A stretch of DNA of 64,000 bases from an uncultured Phascolarctobacterium sp. Its GTDB lineage: Bacteria > Bacillota > Negativicutes > Acidaminococcales > Acidaminococcaceae. The notes beneath the pieces are model-generated. The model did not search any database. It saw only the letters and a program-made list of their open reading frames with translations, and had not been told where the DNA came from. How positions within the stretch are numbered: the stretch's first letter is position 1; each line of letters starts with the position of its first letter. The position numbers and the translations under genes are program-made. Positions 45,635 through 54,723 of this stretch are shown here, piece by piece. Location of the stretch: contig URGS01000009.1 in assembly GCA_900547415.1 (NCBI GenBank), positions 5,686 to 69,685 on the forward strand, read 5' to 3'.

Positions 45635-45994
45635 TTATTCCTGCAGCAATGCTGCCCTTTTTGCCAGTCTTAAAAAAACACGCTCAAAAGTCTTATAATC
45701 TGCCTTTGCCAGCTTACGACGAGCTACCCATACAATATGGTAGCCATCTTTAAGCTTTCCTTTGTTTTTGCGGAAAACCTCCCGCATTAAACGTTTGATT
45801 CTGTTTCTGACTACTGCACAGCCTAATTTTTTACCGACGGCCATACCAATTTTCAGGTTTTCCCCCTGGTCGCCTAAAATATAAAAGACTGACATTCCGT
45901 CTACAACAGTACGTCCTTTTCCATAGACTACCTGAAAACTCTTCTTTGACTTTAAACGATTGATTTTCTTGAAAGTATTGATTCTTTTTTGCAT
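45635..45994 (-). CDS. rnpA: ribonuclease P protein component
   Basis: 119 residues, helps the RNA subunit cut tRNA precursors. Signature RNRIKRLMREVFRKNK and the FxxVYxxGR-like FQVVYGKGRTV. The ATG at 45994 has a GCAGGTG site upstream; the earlier start lies in the rpmH terminator. Confidence 0.97.
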   Translation of the reverse strand: MQKRINTFKKINRLKSKKSFQVVYGKGRTVVDGMSVFYILGDQGENLKIGMAVGKKLGCAVVRNRIKRLMREVFRKNKGKLKDGYHIVWVARRKLAKADYKTFERVFLRLAKRAALLQE

Positions 45995-46015
45995 TAAATG
46001 CACACCTGCCCGCAT

Positions 46016-46046
46016 GGAAAAAATAGGCCACTTACGCGGCCTATTT
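46016..46046 (-). terminator. terminator or attenuator between rpmH and rnpA
   Basis: Nine-base arms AAATAGGCC/GGCCTATTT followed by T6 on the minus strand, 7 bases after rpmH. Likely raises rpmH over rnpA expression. Confidence 0.85.
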
Positions 46047-46053
46047 TATAATG

Positions 46054-46188
46054 TTATGCAGACAATTTCTTTCTGCCTCTTGCACGTCTTCTTTTGAGAA
46101 CTTGACGACCGCCCAAAGTTTTCATTCTTTCTCTGAAACCATGAGTTCTTTTTCTTCTGAGATTGTTAGGTTGAAAAGTACGCTTCAT
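46054..46188 (-). CDS. rpmH: 50S ribosomal protein L34
   Basis: 44 residues beginning MKRTFQPNNLRRKRTHGF and ending GRKKLSA, the standard L34 sequence. RBS AAGGAGGG 8 bases before the ATG. First gene on the left arm, divergent from dnaA across the origin. Confidence 0.98.
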   Translation of the reverse strand: MKRTFQPNNLRRKRTHGFRERMKTLGGRQVLKRRRARGRKKLSA

Positions 46189-46566
46189 TCAGTATTCCCT
46201 CCTTCTGCTCTGCGAAATTTTATCAAATTCTATGTGTCTGAATATTGATAGCTGGATAATTTTGCAAACCTTACTACCGATGGCATAAAATTTGACATGG
46301 ATAGAGTAATGCAAAGTATTACTAAGATATTATATTTGAAAAAAAATACTTAGTCAAGTGAAAAGTGCGGAAAATCGGGGTTTTCCTGAAATTTGTCCAA
46401 ATATTTTTGAAGTATATTTGCTAAGTTATCCACAGTCTGTTAAAATATACTGTAGATAAGTGTGTCCATAATTATGTATGAATCATTCGGCGCTTACCAG
46501 GAGCAAGCATCTGGAAAGCCGTCGAATTTATTTTTCACCATTAAAGCAAGGAAAGGATGTATATGT
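46189..46566. other. oriC upstream part: rpmH-dnaA intergenic region
   Basis: This 378-base gap is the strand switch of the window. It holds a perfect DnaA box TTATCCACA (46426-46434), and TTGACA (46292-46297) that may start a dnaA promoter with a poor -10. AT-rich runs lie at 46325-46420. Together with the dnaA-dnaN gap it forms a bipartite origin of the Bacillus type. Confidence 0.8.
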
Positions 46567-47937
46567 ATGAGCCCTTACGACTTAGCCGAAATCTGGGTCA
46601 AGTGCAACGATAAGATAAAAGAGGCCGTAAATGAAAAGATTTACGATGTCTGGATAAAGCCTATAATACCGTTGGATGTTTCTGACGACTACTTCAAGGT
46701 AGGCGTTAAAAGTGCTTTTTTCAAGAAGATGATTGAGGAAAGATATTCTTCTATTATTGAAGGTATTCTCTCCGGAATCATGGGAAAAAACATCCATCTT
46801 ATTATTGAACCAATGGAGCAGGAAGGTTCCAAGCCTGCTGAGCCTAGAGAAATCGTTCCTAAGGAGACAAAACAGCAGGAACTTTTTAATGAAAAAAACA
46901 CAGAGCAGGATTCAGAGGATAACTTAAATCCAAAGTATGTATTTGAAACCTTCGTCATCGGCAACTCTAACCGTTTTGCTCACGCTGCAGCTCAGGCTGT
47001 TGCCAATAATCCTGCCCATGCCTACAATCCCCTCTTCCTTTACGGAGGCGTTGGTCTCGGAAAAACCCACTTAATGCATGCTATCGGTAATAGAATTAAG
47101 GAAAACAATCCTAATATGAAAGTACTTTACACATCTAGTGAAAAGTTCACTAATGAAATCATTAATTCTATTTACAACAAGACTACAGAAGCCTTCCGAC
47201 AAAAATATCGTAATATTGACTGCCTTATTATCGACGATATCCAGTTTCTAAAGGGTAAAGAACAGACTCAGGTAGAGTTTTTTCATACCTTTAACGCTCT
47301 GCGTGATGCAGACAAGCAAATCATTATCTCCAGTGACCGCCCTCCAAGAGAAATTGAAACCCTTGAGGACAGACTGCGTTCCCGCTTCGACCAAGGCCTT
47401 ACAGCTGACATTCAGCCTCCTGACCTGGAAACAAGAATGGCCATTCTGCGCAAAAAAGCTGCAACAGACCATAATGAGCTTCCTAATGATGTTATTACAC
47501 TTTTAGCAACAAATATTGCCACCAACATCAGAGAAATTGAAGGTGCCTATAATAAGATTGTCGCCTACACCTCACTTATGGGTATGCCAATTACTATAGA
47601 AACAGCTCAAAAAGTTCTTAATGATATGGGCAACACTGTCCAGACTAAACAAATTACCTTTGAGATCATTATTAAAACAGTTGCAGAATACTACAATATT
47701 AAGCAAGACGAGCTTTTCAATAAAAAACGTACCCAGAATATTGCCCATCCGCGTCAGGTTGCAATGTATCTTTGTCGTGAATTAGCTGATTTATCATATC
47801 CAAGAATTGGTGAGCTTTTTGGTGGACGCGACCACACTACAGTTATCCATGCCTTCGAGAAAATCAGCAAAAATAAAGAAAGCAACTTATCTTTAAAGGG
47901 AGAAATTCAGGAAATAACCGATATTCTCAACCAATAA
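46567..47937 (+). CDS. dnaA: chromosomal replication initiator protein DnaA
   Basis: Origin-binding AAA+ initiator. 456 residues. Domain I (1-85), linker II (about 86-120), domain III with Walker A GGVGLGKTHLMHAIGN, Walker B CLIIDDIQFLKGKEQTQ, and domain IV with PRQVAMYLCRELADLSYPRIGELFGGRDHTTV. The ATG at 46567 is used: AAAGGA is 9 bases upstream. The frame is open to 46462, but the extra 35 residues are not family-like. Confidence 0.98.
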   Translation: MSPYDLAEIWVKCNDKIKEAVNEKIYDVWIKPIIPLDVSDDYFKVGVKSAFFKKMIEERYSSIIEGILSGIMGKNIHLIIEPMEQEGSKPAEPREIVPKETKQQELFNEKNTEQDSEDNLNPKYVFETFVIGNSNRFAHAAAQAVANNPAHAYNPLFLYGGVGLGKTHLMHAIGNRIKENNPNMKVLYTSSEKFTNEIINSIYNKTTEAFRQKYRNIDCLIIDDIQFLKGKEQTQVEFFHTFNALRDADKQIIISSDRPPREIETLEDRLRSRFDQGLTADIQPPDLETRMAILRKKAATDHNELPNDVITLLATNIATNIREIEGAYNKIVAYTSLMGMPITIETAQKVLNDMGNTVQTKQITFEIIIKTVAEYYNIKQDELFNKKRTQNIAHPRQVAMYLCRELADLSYPRIGELFGGRDHTTVIHAFEKISKNKESNLSLKGEIQEITDILNQ

Positions 47938-48190
47938 AAAGTTATCCACAAAAACTGTTGATAACTCACCAAAAATCTGTGTATAACTTTCAAGGAAAAG
48001 TTGATAAAAAAATAGCCTGTTAATCCTGTGAATAATATTTCCCAACTATCAACAGCCTTATCTACAGGCGGGAAATACCATAAAATAAAGCTGAAACATA
48101 GTTTTCCACATTACTAACAGTGCTTACTACTACGTCTACTACTTTTTATATATAAATATAGTATTAAAACCTAAGGAGGACTGTGTATAA
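47938..48190. other. oriC core: DnaA boxes, DnaA-trios and AT-rich unwinding region
   Basis: DnaA boxes or close variants: TTATCCACA (47942), TGTTGATAA (47956), TGTGTATAA (47978), TGTGAATAA (48027), CTATCAACA (48046), TTATCTACA (48058) and TTTTCCACA (48102). After the last box comes a trio tract TTACTACTACGTCTACTACT (48124-48143), then the AT-rich TTTTTATATATAAATATAG. This order (box, trios, unwinding element before dnaN) matches the B. subtilis basal unwinding system. Confidence 0.92.
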
Positions 48191-49300
48191 ATGATCATTA
48201 CCTGTAATACAAGCAACCTTAATAAAGCTATTCAGACAGTACAGAGAGCTATTTCCTCTAAGCCGAGTACTCCTATCTTTTCCGGTATTCATTTTCTAAC
48301 CAATAATGGTAATGTTGAAATTCAGGCAATGGACTTAAATCTGGCTATTTCCTGCACTATTGAAGCTAATATTCTGGAAGAAGGCGAAATTGTAGTATCT
48401 GCAAAGCATCTTTCTGAGCTTATCCGTAAGCTTCCTGATGAAAATGTCACTATTACCCAAAACAAGAAACAGAACAATATTAAAGTCGAATCGGGTAAAT
48501 CTGAATTTCAACTGCTGCTGATGAATGAAGAAGATTACCCTAAATTTCCCGAATTTAATGGTGATACTTCTATTACTATTGCAGACGACAGCATTAAGGA
48601 ACTTATAAAAAAGACTATCTTCGCCTGCTCTAAAGATGAAGCACGTCCCTTATTCACCGGTATCCTAGTTGAAGTTGCTGATGAAAAAATCACCTTTGTT
48701 GGCACCAATACTCATCGTTTGGCAATTAAGTCTCTTCCCTACGGAGGCTCTGAGCCTATGAGCATTATTATTCCTTCCAAGGTTTTAGAAGAAATTAACC
48801 GCAACCTGGTAAGCGAGGTACCTCAAGAGGTAAAAATTTCTCTTCTGAAAAACCAAATAATGGTAGTAATTGATAATGTTATTTTGGTATCTCGCCTGAT
48901 TGAAGGCAAATTCCCTGACTATAAACGTGTTATTCCTCCTAAATTTGCTATTACCGCAAAAGTAAATGTTAAAGCACTGGCTGGAGCAGTGGAACGCGTT
49001 TCTCTGTTCTCCAATGAAGGTGACTACAGCATTATCAAGGTAACTGTTGAAAATGGACAAATGACAATTATTTCCAGCAGCCCTGATGTTGGTACAGGCA
49101 GAGAGGTTATTGATTGTGTAACTGAAGGCGATAAGCTGAATGTAGCATTTAATTCCAAGTATGTTCTGGATATTCTGAAGAACCTGGAATCTGAAGAAGC
49201 TATTCTGTCTATGAACACCTCCTTAAGCCCTGTATGCATTACTAGTGAGGGTGAACCTGATTACACCTATATCGTAACTCCTATCAGAGTAGTTTTTTAA
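48191..49300 (+). CDS. dnaN: DNA polymerase III beta subunit (sliding clamp)
   Basis: 369 residues, the usual length, three clamp folds. Typical starts and ends: MIITCNTSNLNKAIQTVQRAISSKPSTP, the middle segment ISLLKNQIMVVIDN and the C-terminal YTYIVTPIRVVF. RBS AAGGAGG. Confidence 0.98.
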   Translation: MIITCNTSNLNKAIQTVQRAISSKPSTPIFSGIHFLTNNGNVEIQAMDLNLAISCTIEANILEEGEIVVSAKHLSELIRKLPDENVTITQNKKQNNIKVESGKSEFQLLLMNEEDYPKFPEFNGDTSITIADDSIKELIKKTIFACSKDEARPLFTGILVEVADEKITFVGTNTHRLAIKSLPYGGSEPMSIIIPSKVLEEINRNLVSEVPQEVKISLLKNQIMVVIDNVILVSRLIEGKFPDYKRVIPPKFAITAKVNVKALAGAVERVSLFSNEGDYSIIKVTVENGQMTIISSSPDVGTGREVIDCVTEGDKLNVAFNSKYVLDILKNLESEEAILSMNTSLSPVCITSEGEPDYTYIVTPIRVVF

Positions 49301-49341
49301 AAAATAGCAGGTTTCAGACCTGCTCCCAAGGAAGGTAAGCT

Positions 49342-49563
49342 ATGCAAAAAGAAGAAATTGCAATCACTACTGAATTCATTACTATGGACAAGCTCCTGAA
49401 ATTTTCCGGCGTGGCAGATACTGGTGGACAAGCCTTTATGATGGTTGAAGATGGTATTATTAAGCTCAACGGAAAATTAGTAACTGAAAAAAGAAAAAAA
49501 GTATTTCCAGGTGATGTTGTCAATATTGATGATCAGCTTGAGCTGACTGTTGTCAACGAGTAA
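49342..49563 (+). CDS. S4-domain RNA-binding protein (YaaA/RlbA family)
   Basis: 73 residues with one S4 domain (ITMDKLLKFSGVADTGGQAFMM, KLNGKLVTEKRKKVFPGDVV). Homologues lie between dnaN and recF in Firmicutes and are suspected to act on ribosomes. RBS AAGGAAGG. Confidence 0.95.
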   Translation: MQKEEIAITTEFITMDKLLKFSGVADTGGQAFMMVEDGIIKLNGKLVTEKRKKVFPGDVVNIDDQLELTVVNE

Positions 49564-49564
49564 G

Positions 49565-50692
49565 ATGAAAATAAAAAATATATATGCAGTAAATTTCCGT
49601 AATTACTCCAGTTGTAAGCTGGAAATACCATCTATGATTAATGTTTTTTTCGGACAAAATGCTCAGGGGAAAACAAATATTTTAGAGGCTGTTTTCTATA
49701 GTTCCTTCGGAATGTCCCATAGAACCTCATCTGAGGAGGATTTGCTAAAGCTGGGTGCTAAGGAAATGGCTGTAGGTGTTGATTATGAAAGCTGCAGCGG
49801 CTCCCATAATATTAAGATAAAAAAATATCAGCAGCAGGAGCGTTGGAAAAAAGAAATTCTTTTAGACAATGTCAAGGTCCGTCCTAAGGAGCATTATGGT
49901 TCTTTAAATACTGTTATGTTTTCGCCAGAGGATTTGCAGCTAGTCAAAGGTGAGCCTGCACTTCGCCGCCGCTTTTTTGATATGCAGATTGCCCAGACTG
50001 ACCCAATTTACTACGATTTACTGGTGAAGTATAATCGTGTTCTTTTGCAGCGTAACAGACTGCTGAAGGATATTCGTGATAATGGCGGACGAGATGCTCT
50101 CTTGCTGCCATGGAATGAAGAATTCATCAGTCTGGCAGCAGCGATTACTAAAAAAAGACTGGCTGCTCTTGCTCGACTGCAAAATATTGCAGGAGAGATT
50201 TACGGTTCTATTACCAGCAATAAGGAAAGGCTGGTGGTTCGCTACGAGCAGAAGGCTAACAACAGTACTATGCTCTATCCTGAACAGATTGAAGACGCAG
50301 GAGAGGAATTTTATCGTAAGAGCCTGGAGGAGCGTCAGCGTATTGATATTCTTAGGGGCAATACAGGTATTGGTCCCCATAGAGATGATTTGCAGCTGCT
50401 TTTAAACGGCATGTCATTAAAATCCTTTGGTTCTCAGGGGCAGCAGCGCAGCGGTGCTTTAGCCCTTAAGCTTTCGCAGCTGGAATATGTACGTCGTGAA
50501 ATTGGGGAATGCCCTATTTTGCTTTTAGATGATGTTATGAGCGAACTGGATAATAATCGTCGTGCACAGCTATTACGCTTTATTGATGGCAGAGTACAGA
50601 CCTTTATCACAGTTAATGATAAGGAGCTTATTCCTGAGTTTGATAGTAACGCTTATTTTGAAATTTGCAGTGGTGTAATCCATCAGGATTAA
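49565..50692 (+). CDS. recF: DNA replication and repair protein RecF
   Basis: SMC-like ATPase helping RecA load at gaps. 375 residues. Walker A FFGQNAQGKTNILEAV, signature FGSQGQQRSGALALKLSQ, Walker B PILLLDDVMSELD. The ATG at 49565 is two bases beyond the S4 gene stop and has no clear ribosome-binding site, so coupled translation is likely; an in-frame TTG at 49550 is the alternative. Confidence 0.97.
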   Translation: MKIKNIYAVNFRNYSSCKLEIPSMINVFFGQNAQGKTNILEAVFYSSFGMSHRTSSEEDLLKLGAKEMAVGVDYESCSGSHNIKIKKYQQQERWKKEILLDNVKVRPKEHYGSLNTVMFSPEDLQLVKGEPALRRRFFDMQIAQTDPIYYDLLVKYNRVLLQRNRLLKDIRDNGGRDALLLPWNEEFISLAAAITKKRLAALARLQNIAGEIYGSITSNKERLVVRYEQKANNSTMLYPEQIEDAGEEFYRKSLEERQRIDILRGNTGIGPHRDDLQLLLNGMSLKSFGSQGQQRSGALALKLSQLEYVRREIGECPILLLDDVMSELDNNRRAQLLRFIDGRVQTFITVNDKELIPEFDSNAYFEICSGVIHQD

Positions 50693-50718
50693 TTTATGAG
50701 TATAAGGAGGGAACGCTG

Positions 50719-51492
50719 ATGTATGACGCCAAAATGGAAACTACAGGTGATGTAGTACGTCGCCTTTTTGATCCCAGAGTTAATATACGTCGTTCTCCCG
50801 TTGCTCCTGTAGCCAAGCAAAAATATATAGAGCATATCCTTAAGGCTAATTGGGAGCAGATTTGTGGTCCAATGCTTGCTAAAAATTGCAGTATATATAA
50901 GCTTGAAGGCGAAGAGCTGTATGTAAAGACCACTACTGCTGCTATGGCCAATGAGCTGTTTATGATGCAGCAGCTTTTTATGCAAAAGGTAAATGCCTAT
51001 CTGTTAGGACGTAGAGTTATAAAAAAAGTCTATTTTCAGTCAGGCGGATCCATTAGAAGACTAGAGAAAAAGGCTGAGGCCGAAGCTTCTGAGCCAGCTC
51101 CTACCTATGTGAAATGTCCTCGCTGCGGTGCCAGAATGGATAGCAGGTTTAAGATATGCGGTGGCTGCGAACGGGAGCTGAAGGATGAGCTGCGTCATAA
51201 GATTGGCGAGCTTATTTTAACAGAGCCATGGTTAACTTATGAAGATTGTCTCAAGTACTACAGATGTGATAGAATGATATTTACTGCTGTTAAGGACGGT
51301 ATTAAAAATCGTTACTTTGAAAAGGTTCGTCTTGGCTATGCAGATAATATGGATTGTCTTATGGCTGTTATGCTCCTAACAGAGCGTGAGCCTGATAATA
51401 TTGACGAAAAGCTTTATAATAATGCTTTGGAGTATTTACGGAGGGATCAGAGTGTATCTCCATCTAGGAGCAGACTGTATGGTGAAAAATAG
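50719..51492 (+). CDS. DUF721/DciA-like protein with zinc ribbon and extra C-terminal domain
   Basis: A 257-residue protein. The N-terminal DUF721 part (about 1-110: VARxxIEHILKANWEQICGPMLAKNC style with LEGEELYVKTTTAAMANEL) resembles DciA, the helicase-loading factor of bacteria without DnaC/DnaI. A four-Cys zinc ribbon (KCPRCGARMD ... ICGGCER, about 133-155) and a helical C-terminus follow, beyond usual DciA length. RBS AAGGAGGG before the ATG. Between recF and remB, as DUF721 proteins often are. Confidence 0.85.
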   Translation: MYDAKMETTGDVVRRLFDPRVNIRRSPVAPVAKQKYIEHILKANWEQICGPMLAKNCSIYKLEGEELYVKTTTAAMANELFMMQQLFMQKVNAYLLGRRVIKKVYFQSGGSIRRLEKKAEAEASEPAPTYVKCPRCGARMDSRFKICGGCERELKDELRHKIGELILTEPWLTYEDCLKYYRCDRMIFTAVKDGIKNRYFEKVRLGYADNMDCLMAVMLLTEREPDNIDEKLYNNALEYLRRDQSVSPSRSRLYGEK

Positions 51493-51721
51493 TGATATTA
51501 TTGCTATTTTCAATATCCGCAGTCCTCAATCCACTATTTTGAATGAATATGTAAAAAAATACAGGGAGAAATATAAGTTTGTAGATGTAACCGTTGGTGA
51601 TGCTTATGCAAGCTGTGTGCTTACCCAGGATAAAATTTATTTGTCCTCTATATCTTCCATAACATTAAAAAAACGTGCCTGTGAGGGATTTCTCACAGAT
51701 GCTGTCTATAATAATTACTAG
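51452..51721 (+). CDS. remB: extracellular matrix regulator RemB (YaaB/DUF370 family)
   Basis: 89 residues starting with GTG: VYLHLGADCMVKNSDIIAIF, as in RemB, and ending with SSISSITLKKRA. GGAGGG stands 6-7 bases before the GTG; the start lies 41 bases inside the preceding gene. In Bacillus RemB is a DNA-binding relative of RemA. Next gene is gyrB, as in Bacillus. Confidence 0.92.
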   Translation: MYLHLGADCMVKNSDIIAIFNIRSPQSTILNEYVKKYREKYKFVDVTVGDAYASCVLTQDKIYLSSISSITLKKRACEGFLTDAVYNNY

Positions 51722-51741
51722 TTTTGAAAACGGAGGTAAAT

Positions 51742-53682
51742 ATGGCCCAAGAAATTAACATTGAAGAAGCAACTGCCGTCAAAGGCAATTACAACGCCGA
51801 CCAGATTCACGTTCTGGAGGGCTTAGAGGCAGTTCGTACAAGGCCTGCTATGTATATTGGCAGTACCTCTGCCCGCGGTCTGCACCATTTGGTGTATGAG
51901 GTAGTGGATAATAGTATTGACGAGGCTTTGGCCGGTCACTGCAGTGACATCAAGGTTATCATTCATGGAGACAATAGTATTACGGTTGTTGATAACGGCC
52001 GCGGTATTCCTGTCGATATGATGAAAAAAGAAAAGAAGCCTGCTGTTGAAGTAATTATGACTGTACTTCATGCTGGCGGTAAATTTGGCGATGGCGGCTA
52101 CAAGGTTTCCGGCGGTCTTCATGGCGTAGGTGTTACTTGTGTTAACGCATTAAGTGAGCATATGGAGGTTGAAGTATGCCGCGGCGGCAAACGCTACAGC
52201 ATTGAGTTTGCCAAGGGCAAGACAACAGTACCTCTCCATGAGCTGGGAGAAGCTGACGCTACTGGTACTAAAGTACATTTTAAGCCTGATGCTACTATTT
52301 TTACAGAAACAGTATACAGCTATGAAACTCTGCGTCTGCGTATTCGCGAGCTGGCCTTTTTGAATAAAGGCATTACCATCAGTCTTACTGATGAGCGTGG
52401 TGAGGGCAAAAGCGAAACCTTCCATTTTGCCGGCGGCATTGTGGAATATGTTAATTTCCTGAACAATAACAAGCAGAAAATTAACGAAAAGCCCATTTAT
52501 CTGGAGGGTGACAAGAATAATATCATCGTAGAGCTGGCAATGCAGTATAACGATGGCTACAATGAGAATATCTTCACCTATGTTAATAATATTAACACTG
52601 AGGAAGGCGGTACTCATTTAAGCGGCCTGCGTAAGGCTTTGACACGTACTATCAATGCTTATGCACGCAAAAGCAACTTCTTGAAGGAAAATGAAGATGC
52701 TTTAAGCGGTGAAGATGTGCGTGAGGGCTTGACTGCAGTTCTCAGCCTGAAGGTTCCCAATCCTCAGTTTGAAAGCCAGACCAAGATTAAATTAGGCAAT
52801 AGCGAGGTTATGCCCATTGTTGACAATTTAGTCGGTGATGCGTTGGCAGAATTCCTGGAGGAAAATCCTGTTATTGCCAAAAGGATTGTTGATAAAGGTA
52901 TTATGGCAGCACGTTCCCGTATTGCAGCCCGTAAGGCTAAGGAGCTTACCCGCCGTAAAAATGCTATGGATTTAGGCGGTCTGCCTGGTAAACTGGCTGA
53001 CTGCAAGAGCCGTAAGGTTGAAGAAACTGAGGTTTATTTGGTCGAAGGTGATTCCGCAGGCGGCAGTGCTAAGCAGGGACGTGACTCAAACTTTCAGGCT
53101 ATTTTGCCTCTGCGCGGAAAAATTTTGAACGTAGAAAAAGCACGTCTTGATAAAATCCTCAGCAGTGATGAAATCCGTAATATGATTACTGCCTTTGGCT
53201 GTGGTATTGGTGAAGATTTCAATTTGGAAAAAGCACGTTACGGCAAGATTATTATTATGACTGATGCTGACGTTGATGGTGCTCATATCCGTACTTTGCT
53301 GCTGACCTTCTTCTATCGCTATATGCAGCCGTTGATTAAGGAAGGCCATGTATATATTGCTCAGCCTCCCCTGTATCTTGTACGTAAGACTCAAAAGCAG
53401 CATTTCTACGCTTACAGCGATGATGAGCTGCAAAAGATTTTGGATGAGGTAGGTCGTGAGTCCAATCCCTATGTACAGCGCTATAAAGGCTTAGGTGAAA
53501 TGAATCCTGAGCAGCTGTGGGAAACAACTATGGATCCTAAGACCAGAACCATTTTGCAGGTACAATTGGAGGATGCTGCTGAGGCAGACAGAATTTTCTC
53601 CATTCTGATGGGTGACAAGGTTGAACCTCGTCGTCAGTTTATCGAGGAAAATGCTAAGAAGGTTCGTAATCTGGACCTGTAA
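51742..53682 (+). CDS. gyrB: DNA gyrase subunit B
   Basis: 646 residues. GHKL ATPase (EVVDNSIDEALAGHC, DNGRGIPVDMM, GLHGVGVTCVNALS), Toprim domain (VEGDSAGGSAKQGRD, IIIMTDADVDGAHI) and C-terminal QRYKGLGEMNPEQLWETTMDP. RBS GGAGG, ATG at 51742. Confidence 0.98.
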   Translation: MAQEINIEEATAVKGNYNADQIHVLEGLEAVRTRPAMYIGSTSARGLHHLVYEVVDNSIDEALAGHCSDIKVIIHGDNSITVVDNGRGIPVDMMKKEKKPAVEVIMTVLHAGGKFGDGGYKVSGGLHGVGVTCVNALSEHMEVEVCRGGKRYSIEFAKGKTTVPLHELGEADATGTKVHFKPDATIFTETVYSYETLRLRIRELAFLNKGITISLTDERGEGKSETFHFAGGIVEYVNFLNNNKQKINEKPIYLEGDKNNIIVELAMQYNDGYNENIFTYVNNINTEEGGTHLSGLRKALTRTINAYARKSNFLKENEDALSGEDVREGLTAVLSLKVPNPQFESQTKIKLGNSEVMPIVDNLVGDALAEFLEENPVIAKRIVDKGIMAARSRIAARKAKELTRRKNAMDLGGLPGKLADCKSRKVEETEVYLVEGDSAGGSAKQGRDSNFQAILPLRGKILNVEKARLDKILSSDEIRNMITAFGCGIGEDFNLEKARYGKIIIMTDADVDGAHIRTLLLTFFYRYMQPLIKEGHVYIAQPPLYLVRKTQKQHFYAYSDDELQKILDEVGRESNPYVQRYKGLGEMNPEQLWETTMDPKTRTILQVQLEDAAEADRIFSILMGDKVEPRRQFIEENAKKVRNLDL

Positions 53683-53700
53683 TCGAAGGAGATAAATATA

Positions 53701-53997
53701 ATGGCTAAGATTAGAAAAAATCTTTCTGATGAAGATATGCTGAGAGGCTTCAGCGAGGAGCTGACCTTTGAAAACGGCTCCTATGTTGATGAAAAGACTA
53801 AGCAGAGCAGAATCAAGAGCACTAAGGCTTCTGCTAAAAAAGAGCTGCTGCTCCCTGAAGATGCTCAGGAGCGCTTAAATCGCTTTCTGTTGGAAATCAG
53901 CATGGACTGGCTGAAAAATAAAAGAGGCAACTGTGTTTGGAAAGTTCTTAAGGAGAACGATCAAATTGTTATTAAGCCTGTTTCCTTGAGCAAATAA
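53701..53997 (+). CDS. small hypothetical protein after gyrB
   Basis: 98 residues, not recognised. Highly charged, Lys-rich middle (IKSTKASAKKELLLPEDAQERL), then a short helical and beta C-terminus (MDWLKNKRGNCVWKVLKENDQIVIKPVSL). No signal peptide or membrane segment. RBS AAGGAG upstream, and the next gene starts one base after its stop, so it is expressed in the gyrB-thiN unit. Confidence 0.8.
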   Translation: MAKIRKNLSDEDMLRGFSEELTFENGSYVDEKTKQSRIKSTKASAKKELLLPEDAQERLNRFLLEISMDWLKNKRGNCVWKVLKENDQIVIKPVSLSK

Positions 53998-53998
53998 A

Positions 53999-54700
53999 AT
54001 GGTTAAGGTTATTTTTACCTTGCCACAGGCTGAGGTAGAGCTAAGTGGCAGCAATTCCGATGAATGTCTTATGATGGTAGCAGGAGGGCGTGAGCCTGAA
54101 TCTGTATGGTTAAAAAAAGCAGCACAAAAAAATAGAATCTTTTGTGCTGACAAGGGAGCTGCTGTTTGCTTTAAGGCAAAGCTGTATCCTGAAATACTGT
54201 GGGGAGACTGTGATAGTACATCAGCAGAGCTGTATAGAGAGGTACAGCTTTATGGTACTACTGTGTATAGATATCCTCGTGAAAAAGATGATACTGATCT
54301 GCAGTTGCTGCTGAAAGAGATTCCTGACGGCAATTTACTGTGCAGCGGAATTTGGGGTGGTCGCTTTGACCACCTTTACAGCAATGTTTTTTCGTTGCTC
54401 CGATATAAGCTGAATAGGCGTAATCAGGTGGTTATGGCAGACGAAAAGGAAGTCATGATTTTCTTGTCTGAGGGCGAAACAGCTGAACTGAAGCTTAAAA
54501 ATAAGCCTTACGCAATTTCCCTATTGCCGTTAAGTATAAAAACAAAAGTTGATTTCAGTGGTGTTCATTGGCCTTTAAAGGAGGCGGAGCTGGAAATGCT
54601 CCATCCATACGCTATTAGCAATGAAGCAGAGAACGAATCCATATTCTGTAAATGCTACAGTGGCTGCGTTGGTTTGTATTGCTGCTTTGAGAAGGCTTAA
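53999..54700 (+). CDS. thiN: thiamine diphosphokinase
   Basis: Converts thiamine to thiamine diphosphate with ATP. 233 residues. Motifs of the family: CADKGAAVCF, LWGDCDST (metal/ATP site), KDDTDLQLLL and GGRFDHLYSN. The ATG directly follows the preceding stop (TAAAATG) without its own clear ribosome-binding site. Its place between gyrB and gyrA is unusual. Confidence 0.94.
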   Translation: MVKVIFTLPQAEVELSGSNSDECLMMVAGGREPESVWLKKAAQKNRIFCADKGAAVCFKAKLYPEILWGDCDSTSAELYREVQLYGTTVYRYPREKDDTDLQLLLKEIPDGNLLCSGIWGGRFDHLYSNVFSLLRYKLNRRNQVVMADEKEVMIFLSEGETAELKLKNKPYAISLLPLSIKTKVDFSGVHWPLKEAELEMLHPYAISNEAENESIFCKCYSGCVGLYCCFEKA

Positions 54701-54723
54701 ATTTTTGATTATGAGGGATGAAT

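Noticed and set aside
48041..48080. Half-site matches (ATTTCCC, GGGAAAT) near the dnaA-dnaN gap as Noc sites
   Set aside because: The halves are not arranged as a palindrome and overlap DnaA-box variants; they are not better than chance.
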